Assembly (NCBI GenBank): GCA_003223245.1
Contig: QHYI01000124.1
Coordinates: 1 to 64,000 of the forward strand
Source of the DNA: Acidobacteriota bacterium
Lineage (GTDB): Bacteria > Acidobacteriota > Terriglobia > Acidiferrales > UBA7541
Reading direction: 5' to 3'
Length of the DNA: 64,000 nucleotides
A program made the translations under genes and the position numbers. Below are positions 46,098 to 55,762 of this stretch, piece after piece; position 1 is the first letter of the stretch; each line of letters starts with the position of its first letter. The notes under the pieces were generated by a model. The model was not told the origin of the DNA. It did not search any database and saw nothing but the letters and a program-made list of their open reading frames with translations.

Positions 46098-46858
46098 GCC
46101 TTGCGCATCGCATCATTCCTTGCTTGGACACGGATGGCACGCGCGTTGTGAAGGGCGTGAATTTTGTCGGTTTGCGCGACGCAGGCGATCCCCGGGCTCT
46201 CGCCGCGCGGTACAACAAAGAAGGTGCGGATGAACTTGTAGTTCTCGATATCGCGGCTTCGCGCGACCGGCGTCCTACTTTTCTGGAAACCATCCGGCGC
46301 GTTGCGGCAGAGCTGTCCATCCCCCTCACGGCGGGCGGCGGCATCCAAACATTAGAAGACGGCCGCGCTGTGGTACGTGCCGGCGCAGACAAAGTCACAG
46401 TCAACACCGCCGCGGTGGCCCGCCCCGAATTGATCTCTGAACTCTCTCGTGAGTTTGGCGCGCAGGCGGTCGTTTTAGCGATTGATGCAAAACGTAATGG
46501 CCGTCACTGGGACGTTATGGTTCGGGGTGGCCGTGAGTCCGCGTCTCGCGATGTTGTCGAGTGGGCACGCGAAGGCGTTTCTCTAGGAGCCGGCGAGATT
46601 CTGCTCACTTCCGTTGACCGCGATGGAACGCAGATAGGTTTCGATACGGAACTGACGCGCGAGATCTCCGAAGCCGTAACTGTTCCGGTGATCGCTTCGG
46701 GTGGCGCCAAATTGCCGAAACATTTTGTCGACATTTTCAAAGAAGGAGCTGCCGATGCAGCGCTCGCCGCTTCGATCTTTCACGATGGCGTCCAGCCGAT
46801 CCGCGCGCTGAAGGAGTTTCTTTTCAAGAACGGCGTCGAGGTTCGCTGGCCATGCTGA
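46094..46858 (+). CDS. hisF: Imidazole glycerol phosphate synthase, cyclase subunit
   Basis: 254 residues from ATG 46094 (ATGA overlap with hisH; a longer frame upstream is rejected). The N-terminus [19 protein letters not shown] and the [24 protein letters not shown] and [11 protein letters not shown] phosphate-site loops are typical of the HisF TIM barrel. It closes the imidazole ring and releases AICAR. Confidence 0.96.
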   Translation: MSLAHRIIPCLDTDGTRVVKGVNFVGLRDAGDPRALAARYNKEGADELVVLDIAASRDRRPTFLETIRRVAAELSIPLTAGGGIQTLEDGRAVVRAGADKVTVNTAAVARPELISELSREFGAQAVVLAIDAKRNGRHWDVMVRGGRESASRDVVEWAREGVSLGAGEILLTSVDRDGTQIGFDTELTREISEAVTVPVIASGGAKLPKHFVDIFKEGAADAALAASIFHDGVQPIRALKEFLFKNGVEVRWPC

Positions 46859-47541
46859 TTCCCTGCATCGATCTCCAAGATGGGCAGGCCGTTCAACTGG
46901 TTCACGGGCGTACGCGCGAACTTGCCGTGGCCGACGTCTTTGGCCTACTGCACAAATTCAAAAGGCATCCGTGGCTTCATGTCATTGATCTTGACGCCGC
47001 CATGGGCAAGGGACTGAACGACGAGCTTGTCCGCGCGCTCTGCGCGCAAGCACGCTCGAAATTCGCAATGAGGGTACGCGTGGGCGGAGGCGTTCGCACG
47101 GTTCCTCGCGCCGCAAAGATTGCCGCCTGGGGAGCGAATCAAATCGTTGTGGGAAGCGCCGTTTTTCGCGATGGGAAGGTAAACGCGCGGTTCTTGCGGC
47201 AGCTCACGCGCGCCGTGAACCGCAAACGCATCATCATTGCGCTGGACACCCTGCACGGACGAATTGCCATCCACGGCTGGCGCAGGCGCGTCCCGCTTCA
47301 AGCAGAAAAGGTCATGGCCGAACTCGAACCTTTTTGCGCGGGCTTTCTCTGCACCGACGTCGACCGAGAAGGAACCATGAGCGGCGCGAATTTGAAATGG
47401 TTTAAAAAACTTCGGGCCGCGACCAATCATCCCATCATCGCAGCGGGCGGCATTCGAACGATGCGCGAAATTGCGGCGCTCGAAAAACTTGGCATGGACG
47501 CGGCGGTCGGAATGGCACTCTACAAAAACTGCCTTCGCTGA
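46852..47541 (+). CDS. hisA: HisA-like ProFAR isomerase
   Basis: 229 residues. [17 protein letters not shown] at the N-terminus, RVGGGVRTV, FLCTDVDREGTMSG and IAAGGIRTM are HisA TIM-barrel loops. It is 10-15 residues shorter than many HisA proteins and Arg/Lys-rich in the middle (GWRRRVPLQ). It overlaps hisF by 7 bp and ends the operon, converging on the glucan phosphorylase gene after 42 bp. Confidence 0.9.
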   Translation: MLIPCIDLQDGQAVQLVHGRTRELAVADVFGLLHKFKRHPWLHVIDLDAAMGKGLNDELVRALCAQARSKFAMRVRVGGGVRTVPRAAKIAAWGANQIVVGSAVFRDGKVNARFLRQLTRAVNRKRIIIALDTLHGRIAIHGWRRRVPLQAEKVMAELEPFCAGFLCTDVDREGTMSGANLKWFKKLRAATNHPIIAAGGIRTMREIAALEKLGMDAAVGMALYKNCLR

Positions 47542-47583
47542 GTCCGTCCACGGAGCGACCTCCCAAATGCAGCCTGAGACTTT

Positions 47584-49407
47584 TTAGCGCAAGTACGCGT
47601 CCGTGATGTACTGCTGCACCATGCGTTGGGTGTTGAAGAAAGAACCGTTGATGGCAATGGTGTGCTGCATCACTTCGAGGAATTTGTGGCGCTCGCCGTA
47701 ATACAAAGGAAGAATGATGCTCTCCAGTTTGGAATAGAGCGATTCCGCCTCCGCCTGATTGTCGATTGCCGTACCGTTCCGCGACCCGCGATGCGGCTCA
47801 CCGATCGACCAACCGGTCACTCCTTCGATGTGGCCCTCGACCCACCAGCCGTCCAAAATGCTCAGGCTTGGCACGCCATTGAGCGCGGCCTTCATGCCGC
47901 TCGTGCCGGAAGCCTCGAGGGGGAATTGCGGCGTGTTGAGCCAGAGGTCCACGCCGGCAGTCATCTTTCCACCAAGTTCGAGGTTGTAGTCATCCAGAAA
48001 CACAATGGGGACGTTTTTCCGCAGCGCTTTTTTTGCCCGGAAAATGCGACGAACGATTTCCTTGCCGCCCTCGTCGTTAGGATGAGCTTTACCGGCATAA
48101 ATAATCTGGAAATGGCCGGCATCCTTGGCAATCTGTCGCAGGCGATCGAGATCCGACAGGATAAGATCGGCGCGCTTGTATCCTGTCGCGCGGCGCGCAA
48201 AACCGACCGTAAACACTTCAGAATCCAACTGCAGACCTGTTTTGGTTCGAACGACTTCGAGCAATTCGTGCTTGGCAATAAGATGAGCGGCCCAGACATC
48301 CTCGGAAGGCAAGCCGAGCGCGCTTCTTAAACTGAAATTGTCCTCGCGCCAGGAAGGGATATAGCGGTCGAAAAGCTGCTGAAACGCCGGGGAAGTCCAC
48401 GTACCGGCATGCACGCCGTTGGTTATCGCTTCGATGGGCACTTCGGGAAACATTTGGCGCGAGGTTTCTCCGTGCTGCTTGGCAACTCCGTTGACGTACG
48501 TGCTCAGGCTCAGAGCAAGCTGAGTCATGTTCACGGAAGCGCCGCGGCGCGCCGCTTCGAGCAAGCCAGGAACGCTTTGCTCCGCTTGCAAAATGCGCTT
48601 CACCAGGTCGGCGGCAGGAGCGTCGTTCAAGTCGAAAAAGTTGACTTGGTTGGGGAACACGCGTGTCAGATACTCCATGGGGAAGCGGTCGTGCCCCGCA
48701 GGAACAGGAGTGTGCGTGGTGAAAACGCATTTTCCGCGAACTCTTTCGATGTCCTCGCCTCGAATGGAAGTTCGACCCGCTTTTTGCGCCTCTTCTCCAA
48801 GCAATTCCAAAGACAGAAGAGCGGCGTGCCCTTCGTTCATGTGAAACCGCGTGAGGTCGTTGTATCCCAGCGCGCGCAACATGCGCACTCCGCCGATGCC
48901 GAGCACGACTTCTTGGCAAAGGCGATAGTAGGAGTCCCCGCCATACAACGTGCCGGTAAGATTGCGATCAAACTCGGAATTGGAAGGAAGATCCGCATCC
49001 AGAAAATACACCGGCACCTCAAATCCGCGAACGCCCTTCACCGAATATCGCCAGCAGCGAAGTTCGAGGCGGCGATCCTCAATCGAAACGCGCGCGCGGG
49101 CGGGTTCTTCTTTCAGGAAATCCTCCACTCGCCATTCAACAGGTTCTTCGGTTTGCGAGCCGTCTTCAGAAAGGCGCTGCGTGAAATAGCCCTTGCGGTA
49201 AAGGAGCGATACGGCCACCATCGGCAGCCGCAAATCAGCCGCCGCCCGGATGGTATCGCCAGCTAGCACACCAAGCCCGCCGCTGTAGCTGGGCATGGCG
49301 TTTTCCAGCGCAATCTCCATCGAAAAGTAAGCGATGAATCGTTTTACCGAGTTGGGCTGCGTGGACATCTCTCGCAATTCTCCGCTGCGTACGGCGACGG
49401 GCAGCAT
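47584..49407 (-). CDS. glgP: Alpha-glucan phosphorylase
   Basis: 607 residues; ATG 49368 (MSTQPNSVKRF) is an equally good start with GGAG about 11 bases upstream. FSMEIALENAMPSYSGGLGVLAGD begins the domain; THTPVPAGHDRF, EAITNGVHAGTW and the PLP-lysine motif EASGTSGMKAALNG are present. It releases glucose 1-phosphate from glycogen or maltodextrins. It lacks the N-terminal DUF3417 extension of larger family members. Confidence 0.92.
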   Translation of the reverse strand: MLPVAVRSGELREMSTQPNSVKRFIAYFSMEIALENAMPSYSGGLGVLAGDTIRAAADLRLPMVAVSLLYRKGYFTQRLSEDGSQTEEPVEWRVEDFLKEEPARARVSIEDRRLELRCWRYSVKGVRGFEVPVYFLDADLPSNSEFDRNLTGTLYGGDSYYRLCQEVVLGIGGVRMLRALGYNDLTRFHMNEGHAALLSLELLGEEAQKAGRTSIRGEDIERVRGKCVFTTHTPVPAGHDRFPMEYLTRVFPNQVNFFDLNDAPAADLVKRILQAEQSVPGLLEAARRGASVNMTQLALSLSTYVNGVAKQHGETSRQMFPEVPIEAITNGVHAGTWTSPAFQQLFDRYIPSWREDNFSLRSALGLPSEDVWAAHLIAKHELLEVVRTKTGLQLDSEVFTVGFARRATGYKRADLILSDLDRLRQIAKDAGHFQIIYAGKAHPNDEGGKEIVRRIFRAKKALRKNVPIVFLDDYNLELGGKMTAGVDLWLNTPQFPLEASGTSGMKAALNGVPSLSILDGWWVEGHIEGVTGWSIGEPHRGSRNGTAIDNQAEAESLYSKLESIILPLYYGERHKFLEVMQHTIAINGSFFNTQRMVQQYITDAYLR

Positions 49408-49570
49408 GCGGAAAAGTTAGGCTACGTTAAACCATCCATTTTCGGGGAAACGAAAATGCCAAGCAAGCGGTAGGAAAGCGCGTGTTGCTATGCGGATTTC
49501 CAGCCAGTGCCAAATTTGCGAGCACAAAAACCGTGGTCTGATTCCGCAAGCCGGTGGTGGCTTCTAGCCC

Positions 49571-50743
49571 TCATTCCCGTTTGGTTGACGAGGGATGCGC
49601 TGAAGGCGTCGGCCGGCTCATCAACTCTACAAATTCTTGGTAAAATTTCTCCCTATCAAGATCCTGTTGAACCTCAACAAACGATTCGCCCATCCCCGGT
49701 TGCTGGCCGAGAGCCCACGCGTGCGTATCGCCGTACGATGCCCCGTGATCCACTTCGACGTCGACATAGAGTTTCTGCCACTTAGTAATGATGCGGGGGT
49801 CAAGCCACGCGGTGGCCGCAAGCTCATCCCAGAGGATGTTGGCTTCTGCGTACTTGGCAACGTACTGCGCCGCTGGTGTTGAGCTCTTGGCAATCTGCTC
49901 GATGAGTGCCTTTTCCATTCTTGTCTTCACGGAAATGTCCACGGTCGTGAGAACGAATCGCGGCCAATGCGCGTGAAGCACTGCGTGAGAAGCTTCCGGG
50001 TCCATCCAAAAATTAAATTCGCGGCGGGGAGACAATGCGAATTCCGGATTGTCACTCACGGGATTAATGCTGCCACCCATGACGATCAGCTCTTTCGTCA
50101 TTTCCGGAAAATGAGGATCAAGCACAATGGCTAGCGCGAGATCAGTCATTGGGCCGGCCGCGTAGATAGTCACTTCATGAGGATATTGATGAACTATGCG
50201 GACCATGAAGTGTGCCGCATCCTCCGCAGAAGGTTTTGTCGTGGGACCGCCTTCGGGCAGCGGCGGAATTTCATACGGCCCGTGAACCGGGTGGCGCCGC
50301 GCAAAATTCCATGCACCCTGGTACAGCACTTTGCCGTAAAGCGTTTCCCACTTGGCGATGTACTCTTTCGAATTGACGAGTGGAAACACCGCACCGGGAA
50401 CCACCGGGATGTCCGTGCGGCCAATGATTTCCATGAGGCGCAACGTGTGCTGCACTTCTTCGTCGCGCCAGTCATCCCCGGTAAGGACGGTGATGCCGAG
50501 AACCTCGGTCTCCGGTGAGTTGACAATCGCCAGAATCGCTTGCATGTCGGTGCCGCCCGGCCCCGCGGCGTCTTGGTCGATGATGACTTTACGCTTGGAT
50601 TGCGCATGAAGCGGCAGAAGGCAAACCGCAAACAACAGCAACACGAACGCGCGGCAGAAAAGTAAGTCCCTTGCTTTCAGCGAAACGACATTCCTTTTCC
50701 CAGCCTCGCTTGCAACGTGGTTAGTTCTGGTTGGTTCATCCAA
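49571..50743 (-). CDS. Divergent exported nucleoside hydrolase-like protein
   Basis: 390 residues with a membrane/signal segment at about 26-47 (CRAFVLLLFAVCLLPLHAQ) after a charged start. The N-terminal metal motif reads IDQDAAGPGGTDMQAI: the DxD is present but the usual DD pair is replaced by a Gly-rich insertion. GPMTDLALAI, MGGSINPVSD and a His/Asp-rich C-terminus (GDTHAWALG) still indicate the nucleoside hydrolase fold. It begins 24 bp after the Oar-like receptor stop and is likely co-transcribed with it, which suggests the receptor imports a related ligand. The substrate is uncertain. Confidence 0.8.
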   Translation of the reverse strand: MDEPTRTNHVASEAGKRNVVSLKARDLLFCRAFVLLLFAVCLLPLHAQSKRKVIIDQDAAGPGGTDMQAILAIVNSPETEVLGITVLTGDDWRDEEVQHTLRLMEIIGRTDIPVVPGAVFPLVNSKEYIAKWETLYGKVLYQGAWNFARRHPVHGPYEIPPLPEGGPTTKPSAEDAAHFMVRIVHQYPHEVTIYAAGPMTDLALAIVLDPHFPEMTKELIVMGGSINPVSDNPEFALSPRREFNFWMDPEASHAVLHAHWPRFVLTTVDISVKTRMEKALIEQIAKSSTPAAQYVAKYAEANILWDELAATAWLDPRIITKWQKLYVDVEVDHGASYGDTHAWALGQQPGMGESFVEVQQDLDREKFYQEFVELMSRPTPSAHPSSTKRE

Positions 50744-50767
50744 AATACGGAGTCCTCTCCAAGCACT

Positions 50768-53700
50768 CTAGAACGTCAGCTTCAGTCCAAATTGCACAAG
50801 CCGTGGATTGTTCACCGTGGCGCTGATGGAGCCGAAGCCAGCCCCCGCGAAATCCGGCGTCGCGAGGCTGCTGGTGCTGTTGGGCGTGGCAAACTGGGTG
50901 TGGTTGAAGAGGTTGAAAAATTCCGCGCGAAAATTCAGTCCCATGTTCTCCCAAGGCAGCTTGAACTGCTTGATAAGCGAAAAGTCGGTGTTGACGAAGT
51001 CGGGCCCTGTAATTGGCGCGCGTGAAGCGTTACCGAGTTCGCCTGCCGCGGGCTGAGCAAAGCAGGCGGTGTTGAACCACTCGGTGATCATGTGGGGGCC
51101 GGCATTTGGGTTGCAACCGTTAACCAAGTCGGGGCGAATCAGGCTGTTGAAGTTGCCGTTCAAGAAACCGAGACCGCCAACACCAGCGGCGAAAACATTG
51201 CTGTCGACAACAAACACAGGGAACCCCGAGGTAATGTGTTCGATGATGGTCATCTGCCAATTGCCCAAGAGCGTGTTGACGGGATTGCTCCACTGCGAGC
51301 CGAAACGCCTGCCAGTACCGAAAGGCAAGTCGTAAACCATGCTCGCGGTGAAGTTGTTGTTGAGATTGATGCCCGAGAGCGCCCAATCCAGTTTTTGCCA
51401 GTTGGGAAGCGGAAAATAAGTGGCGCCGAAGTTCGTGCCAAGGCCGTCGGCAAAACCGGTGTCGTAGGTGCGGGAATAGGTGTAGCCAATCAGAGCGTAG
51501 ATGCCGTGGCGGGCGCTTTTGGTTTCCCCTTTAATCTCCAGGCCGTTGTAATGGGCCCGGCCCACATCCATGGTCGCCGCCACATCAGAGAAGGGAAAAT
51601 AAGTGGTCGGGTTCGCAGGGTTCAGGTAGGGGCTCGTATATACCGAGCCATTCGCCCCGCAGCCGATTGTGTAGCCGGTGACTCTCCCGCAAGCCGCAGG
51701 CGAGGTCAAATTGATGTTGTTGCCGTCCACCAAAATATGGGAGGTGCGGGAGCCGACATAGCCCACGGTAAGCACGATTTGACCGGGGATCTCGTGCTCG
51801 ACGTTCACGTTGAACTGCTGGACCATGCCAAGCTTGAAATTCGTGTTCTGTGCCAAGATCGTCCCCGTAAAGTCGGTAAAATTGGGCGCACTGGGAGGAC
51901 CGGTGATAATCGGGAATCCTCCCGCACCTCCGGAGAGAGCAGTCGGAAAGATACTGATCGCGGTGGGCGTGCCGCCAGCCTTTGCGCAAGCAGCATTCAC
52001 GAAGGTGCAGGTGCCGCCAAACGCGAAGGCGTCTGATTCATCGTAGTATGGTGGATTCTGCCACAGGCCCTGTGCGCCCTGGTTCCACGAAGAGTCGTGG
52101 AAAATCCCATAACCGGCGCGAACCGCAGTTTTTTCGCTTCCGCGTGGCTTCCAGGCTAGGCCAATGCGGGGCTCGAGAGCCGTCTTGTCAAATTGAATGC
52201 CCGCCCACTTGCCGACGCCGTTGACGCCAGGCACGAGAAATTTGCCAGTGGCTGGATCGAAATCAGCCATGCGGTTGTCCACTTCAGAGATCGGCGTGGT
52301 TAGGTTCCAGGCCAGACCAAGATTGAAGGTAATGTCTTTGCTGAAGCGCCAATCGTCTTGAACATAAGGACGGAAAATCTTCCAGCGGCGGCCGGTCGTA
52401 GGGCCTTTAAAGGTCTGATCGTGGATGGCCAAGCTGGACAATCCGAGAAGAAGATCCGCTTCTGGATTGCCGCTCCACGCGCCCGTGTACTCGTAGTAGC
52501 CATCCTGGAATCCTTCGGTTTTCACATTCATCTGGTTGGCGCGGACGCCTATGCCGACCTTGACGTCGTGCTTACCGCGAATCATGTCGAGCGAGTCACC
52601 GATGGAAAATATGTTGGTGCCGCCGATAAATGGCGAGAAGCCGCGATCGCCAATGGAGAAGAAGTTTCCAACCAGCTGGTTAATCGTCAGGCCACAGCTA
52701 ACGCCGGAAGGGGCGCATTGATTGCTGGCGTTGCAGTCCAGATTTGCCCCGGGAATTCCGAGTTTGGCTGCCTCACAGGTCCCTGTGCCCTGCGAAGTGA
52801 TGTAGTCGAAGATTCGGTTGTAACCGCCGTTGACCTGATTGACAGTCGTCGGAGAAAAAACGTGCGTCTCCGAAAGTGCAATGTTGCGGCCGTGGTTGAT
52901 GATGCCCTGATTGCTCGCAAAAAAATTGGATTCCGTGAAATTGCCGATGCCTCCGCCTCCCGGAACATAAGAAGTCGCCTGATCGTAGCTGACTCGTGCA
53001 AAGCCATTGTCGGAGGCAGAGAAATTGTGATCCAGACGGATGTCAAATTTTGTTTCGTATAACGAGCGCACCGGCTCGCTGATGAAGTTGGTGAGTGTGC
53101 CGGGATTGTTGGCGTTGGGCTCTGGATAAAAGGCAACCAGCTTGGCAGCCAGTGGATTGATTAATCCTGCGGGAATCTTGTTACAAGGTGTGGCGGACAG
53201 TTGGCTGCCATCTCCGGCAGGATTTGCTGGCGTAGCGCCATTGAGGGGCATGGGATTGCCGGCGGCATCGCACTGGAAAGGCGCTCCACCCACATTCGGA
53301 TTGGCTATTACGAGGCTGGTGTTCGTGGCCCCAAAGGGGTCTTTCGAGAAGTCCCCCGCCTTCATGGCATCGGTGGGTACCAAGCCTGTGAAAGTGACGC
53401 CATGAAGCTGATCCTTCTGTTCTCCGTCCGCAAAAAAGAAAGTCTTGTTTTTTCGAATCGGTCCGCCGATCGAGCCGCCAAACTGATTCAAATTGAATTT
53501 TTCTGCCGTCGTCGCGAAAAAGCTTTTTGCGTCAAGGGAGGTGTTGCGCAAGAACTCGAAAAGCGATCCGTGGAAATTGTTGCTCCCGGACTTCGTGGTC
53601 ACCAGCACCGTCGGTCCCGCGCGCGTGCCATACTCCGCGGAATAGTTGTAGGTAAGGACCTTAAATTCCTGGACGTCGTCGATCGACGAAAAAATCCCAA

Positions 53701-54343
53701 TTCCGCCGGCGGTAAGCTCATTGTTGTCGTTGCCGTCCAAAAGCCAATCCGTGCTGTTCGCGCGTGAGCCGCCGACCGAAAGAGAGTAAGTGCCGCGCGC
53801 AGAAACTTCGCTGCTGGGCGCGCCGTTAAAAAAGCTATTGGTGTTGGTCTCCTGGACGGTGCCGGGAGTTAGCGTGGCAAGCTGCACGAAATCACGTCCG
53901 TTCAGAGGGAGCTGCTGCACTTCTTGGGAAGTAATGACTTGCCCCAGCGAAGGATTGGTCGTCTCCACCGCGACAGCAGACGCGGATACTTCCACTTGAG
54001 CGGTGACGGTCGAGGGGGCGAGCGTAAAGTTCAGCTCACGCGCCTCGTCGACCTGCAAGCGGATGCCCTTGCTCTCGACAGTTTGAAAGCCCGTGAATTC
54101 GACGCGAAGTGTGTAGATCGCTGCAGGGAGAAGCGGAACGAGATAGTGGCCCGAATCGTCGGTCTTGGCCTGCCGCGAAACGCCGGTGCCTTCATTGATC
54201 ACACTAACCGTCGCGCCCGAGACAGGTGATCCGGATTTGTCAACCACCGTGCCGGAGAAACTGCCAATCGCCTGGCCCCAAGCGCTCGCGGCAAAGTACA
54301 CACCAAGCGCCTGCACAATGCAGGTACACAATATTTTTTTCAT
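50768..54343 (-). CDS. Oar-like TonB-dependent receptor
   Basis: 1191 residues from ATG 54343, the start of a clear signal peptide (KKILCTCIVQALGVYFAASAWG); GAGGGAG is just upstream. A carboxypeptidase-regulatory-like beta domain (about 27-110, GTVVDKSGSPVSGATVSV) leads into a plug domain (QEVQQLPLNGRDFVQL) and a large beta-barrel ending NPRLVQFGLKLTF. Such receptors take up oligomers or siderophores through the outer membrane with TonB energy. The paired nucleoside hydrolase gene follows after 24 bp. Confidence 0.93.
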   Translation of the reverse strand: MKKILCTCIVQALGVYFAASAWGQAIGSFSGTVVDKSGSPVSGATVSVINEGTGVSRQAKTDDSGHYLVPLLPAAIYTLRVEFTGFQTVESKGIRLQVDEARELNFTLAPSTVTAQVEVSASAVAVETTNPSLGQVITSQEVQQLPLNGRDFVQLATLTPGTVQETNTNSFFNGAPSSEVSARGTYSLSVGGSRANSTDWLLDGNDNNELTAGGIGIFSSIDDVQEFKVLTYNYSAEYGTRAGPTVLVTTKSGSNNFHGSLFEFLRNTSLDAKSFFATTAEKFNLNQFGGSIGGPIRKNKTFFFADGEQKDQLHGVTFTGLVPTDAMKAGDFSKDPFGATNTSLVIANPNVGGAPFQCDAAGNPMPLNGATPANPAGDGSQLSATPCNKIPAGLINPLAAKLVAFYPEPNANNPGTLTNFISEPVRSLYETKFDIRLDHNFSASDNGFARVSYDQATSYVPGGGGIGNFTESNFFASNQGIINHGRNIALSETHVFSPTTVNQVNGGYNRIFDYITSQGTGTCEAAKLGIPGANLDCNASNQCAPSGVSCGLTINQLVGNFFSIGDRGFSPFIGGTNIFSIGDSLDMIRGKHDVKVGIGVRANQMNVKTEGFQDGYYEYTGAWSGNPEADLLLGLSSLAIHDQTFKGPTTGRRWKIFRPYVQDDWRFSKDITFNLGLAWNLTTPISEVDNRMADFDPATGKFLVPGVNGVGKWAGIQFDKTALEPRIGLAWKPRGSEKTAVRAGYGIFHDSSWNQGAQGLWQNPPYYDESDAFAFGGTCTFVNAACAKAGGTPTAISIFPTALSGGAGGFPIITGPPSAPNFTDFTGTILAQNTNFKLGMVQQFNVNVEHEIPGQIVLTVGYVGSRTSHILVDGNNINLTSPAACGRVTGYTIGCGANGSVYTSPYLNPANPTTYFPFSDVAATMDVGRAHYNGLEIKGETKSARHGIYALIGYTYSRTYDTGFADGLGTNFGATYFPLPNWQKLDWALSGINLNNNFTASMVYDLPFGTGRRFGSQWSNPVNTLLGNWQMTIIEHITSGFPVFVVDSNVFAAGVGGLGFLNGNFNSLIRPDLVNGCNPNAGPHMITEWFNTACFAQPAAGELGNASRAPITGPDFVNTDFSLIKQFKLPWENMGLNFRAEFFNLFNHTQFATPNSTSSLATPDFAGAGFGSISATVNNPRLVQFGLKLTF

Positions 54344-54694
54344 CTTTCTCTCCCTCAGACTGCACACCCCGTTCTCGCACGCCAAGGAAGTTCTCTCAGG
54401 TAGAGGTGGCTCACGAAAACATTGTAGGCAGAGAGTGTAGGCTGACTTCGTCTGAAAACACAAGGGGAGCGCTGGTAGAGCGCTTGTGGAAAGCTCGACA
54501 GCGTTGTCAAATTGGGATATTTACCGTTAGTTTATCCGTTTGTTTCGGTGCGCTGCCCACCTTTCGGGTCATTTCGGGTTTTCCCGCTGGCCATTTTTTG
54601 GTGTAATAGATGGCGTGTCAGTATCTCGATTGGTACTTGCGCGGCGCTCGCTTCCTTGAGATAGTGCCGTGCTGATCCTTCATTAGGGAGAGGG
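54344..54694. other. Intergenic region between the receptor operon and a small gene
   Basis: About 350 bp between divergent genes. No coding frame, repeat or convincing promoter spacing could be singled out. It should contain the receptor operon promoter. Confidence 0.45.
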
Positions 54695-54910
54695 ATGCTT
54701 AAAGTGACAAAAGACGCTTCCGACAAAGACAAAGATCCATTTAGCAGGGATCGCCGGCGCAAACACCACCATTGGCTCGTCAGTGTTTACTATGCCGACG
54801 GCGAGAAGTTCGGCCGGGTGTACACGGATAAGGAGAAAGCCACGCGCTTTGCCGAACGCCAGCGCCGGTCTCCGGTGGTAAAAACGGCTCGGGTTACTCA
54901 AGTTTCCTGA
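54695..54910 (+). CDS. Small basic hypothetical protein
   Basis: 71 residues with the purine-rich AGGGAGAGGG immediately before ATG 54695. A charged N-terminus precedes HHHWLVSVYYADGEKFGRVYTDKEKATRFAERQRRS, which has a plausible alpha/beta pattern and ends in VTQVS. I do not recognise a named family. It lies directly upstream of tRNA-Gly. Confidence 0.6.
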   Translation: MLKVTKDASDKDKDPFSRDRRRKHHHWLVSVYYADGEKFGRVYTDKEKATRFAERQRRSPVVKTARVTQVS

Positions 54911-55001
54911 TCCTTCAGCTTCTGACGGTGGCGGATGGAGCTCCGCAGCACAGTGGGCTTGTTGCTGCTTTTGAAGCATGTTATAAAAAGAAGGTACTTA
55001 A

Positions 55002-55075
55002 GCGGCCTTAGTATAGTGGTAGTACGGAACCTTGCCAAGGTTCAGGTGTCGGTTCGATTCCGATAGGCCGCTCCA
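55002..55075 (+). tRNA. tRNA-Gly(GCC), also the attachment site of an insertion
   Basis: 74 nt with encoded CCA. The acceptor GCGGCCT pairs with AGGCCGC; the anticodon loop TTGCCAA gives GCC (55034-55036); the T loop is GGTTCGATTCC. Its 3' half is duplicated 1.18 kb downstream. Confidence 0.96.
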
Positions 55076-55093
55076 TTAAATCAATCACTTACG
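55031..55093 (+). repeat. Attachment-site repeat, copy 1 (inside tRNA-Gly)
   Basis: 63 bp from the anticodon loop through the CCA end and 18 bp beyond. It matches copy 2 (56211-56273) at 61 of 63 positions; the two mismatches follow CTCCAT. Confidence 0.9.
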
Positions 55094-55386
55094 CTACCTC
55101 GCCACTTTCCTGACATAAAGGTCGTTGGAATCACACTTCTCTCCATTGCCTCGGTCGTGGTCCTACTCGGGCTGGTGTTGCCCGTGCTCGTGACCCGCGT
55201 CTTGGGACTCGGCATTGACGTCTGTTTGCTTGAATGAAGAGACAAGCGAGGCCATACTAAATCCGGCCCATGAAGGAGATTGAGCGTCCCGGGTTTGCGC
55301 TCTCCTCAAGTCCGCCGCGACGTGCTCAGCGTTGAGGCGAGTTTCCAATCAACAGTTGATTCCGAGAGCACTCTCTCCTAAAAAGC
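55076..55386. other. Left non-coding part of the island
   Basis: About 310 bp. A hydrophobic plus-strand stretch (SIASVVVLLGLVLPVLVTRVLG) ends in a stop but has no start codon in frame. A 61-residue minus-strand frame at 55163-55348 has no recognisable features. Neither is called as a gene. Confidence 0.4.
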
Positions 55387-55762
55387 TTATCGCAGGAGAG
55401 GAAGCCTTCTAATCCTGGCTCCGTTCTCAGTCACTGAGATCATAGCTCCTTGGACCAGATCGTCCTTGCAAACCTTCAGCACGTTAACCAGTAAAGTGGC
55501 AAGCCCCTCTGCCCGTTGACCTTCAATCCGAATTCGAACCACGGATGGGCTCGTCGCCCCAGAGAGCGCCAACAGAGCATGGAAGTCTGCATCCAAAGTC
55601 ACAACGATCCAACCGCCCTGGCGCGCAAAGTCGATAATCTGCTCATCGCTCGCAGTGGCGAGTCCTTTTTCCCCTACGTGGGCGGACTCAGCCCCGGCGG
55701 CATCGAGATGGTGGATGGTGGATTGTGGAACGCGGGAGGCCCTGATCGATCAGCAGCCTCAT
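55387..55762 (-). pseudogene. DUF5615 (PIN-like) toxin-type gene, frameshifted by a 7-bp duplication
   Basis: From ATG 55762, which overlaps the DUF433 stop (ATGA), the frame reads RLLIDQGLPRSTIHH and then shifts and stops. The downstream frame continues AAGAESAHVGEKGLATASDE, then WIVVTLDADFHALLALSG, to a stop at 55387. Removing one copy of the 7-bp tandem repeat at 55707-55720 restores a 122-residue protein of normal DUF5615 length. DUF5615 proteins are PIN-like and pair with DUF433. As sequenced, no full-length toxin can be made. Confidence 0.82.
55707..55723. repeat. 7-bp tandem repeat causing the DUF5615 frameshift
   Basis: GATGGTG occurs twice in tandem (55707-55720), followed by a partial third GAT. 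One unit is extra relative to the intact reading frame. Confidence 0.85.

Noticed and set aside
55163-55348. 61-residue minus-strand frame inside the island
   Set aside because: No ribosome site, no domain, and composition not distinct from non-coding flanks.
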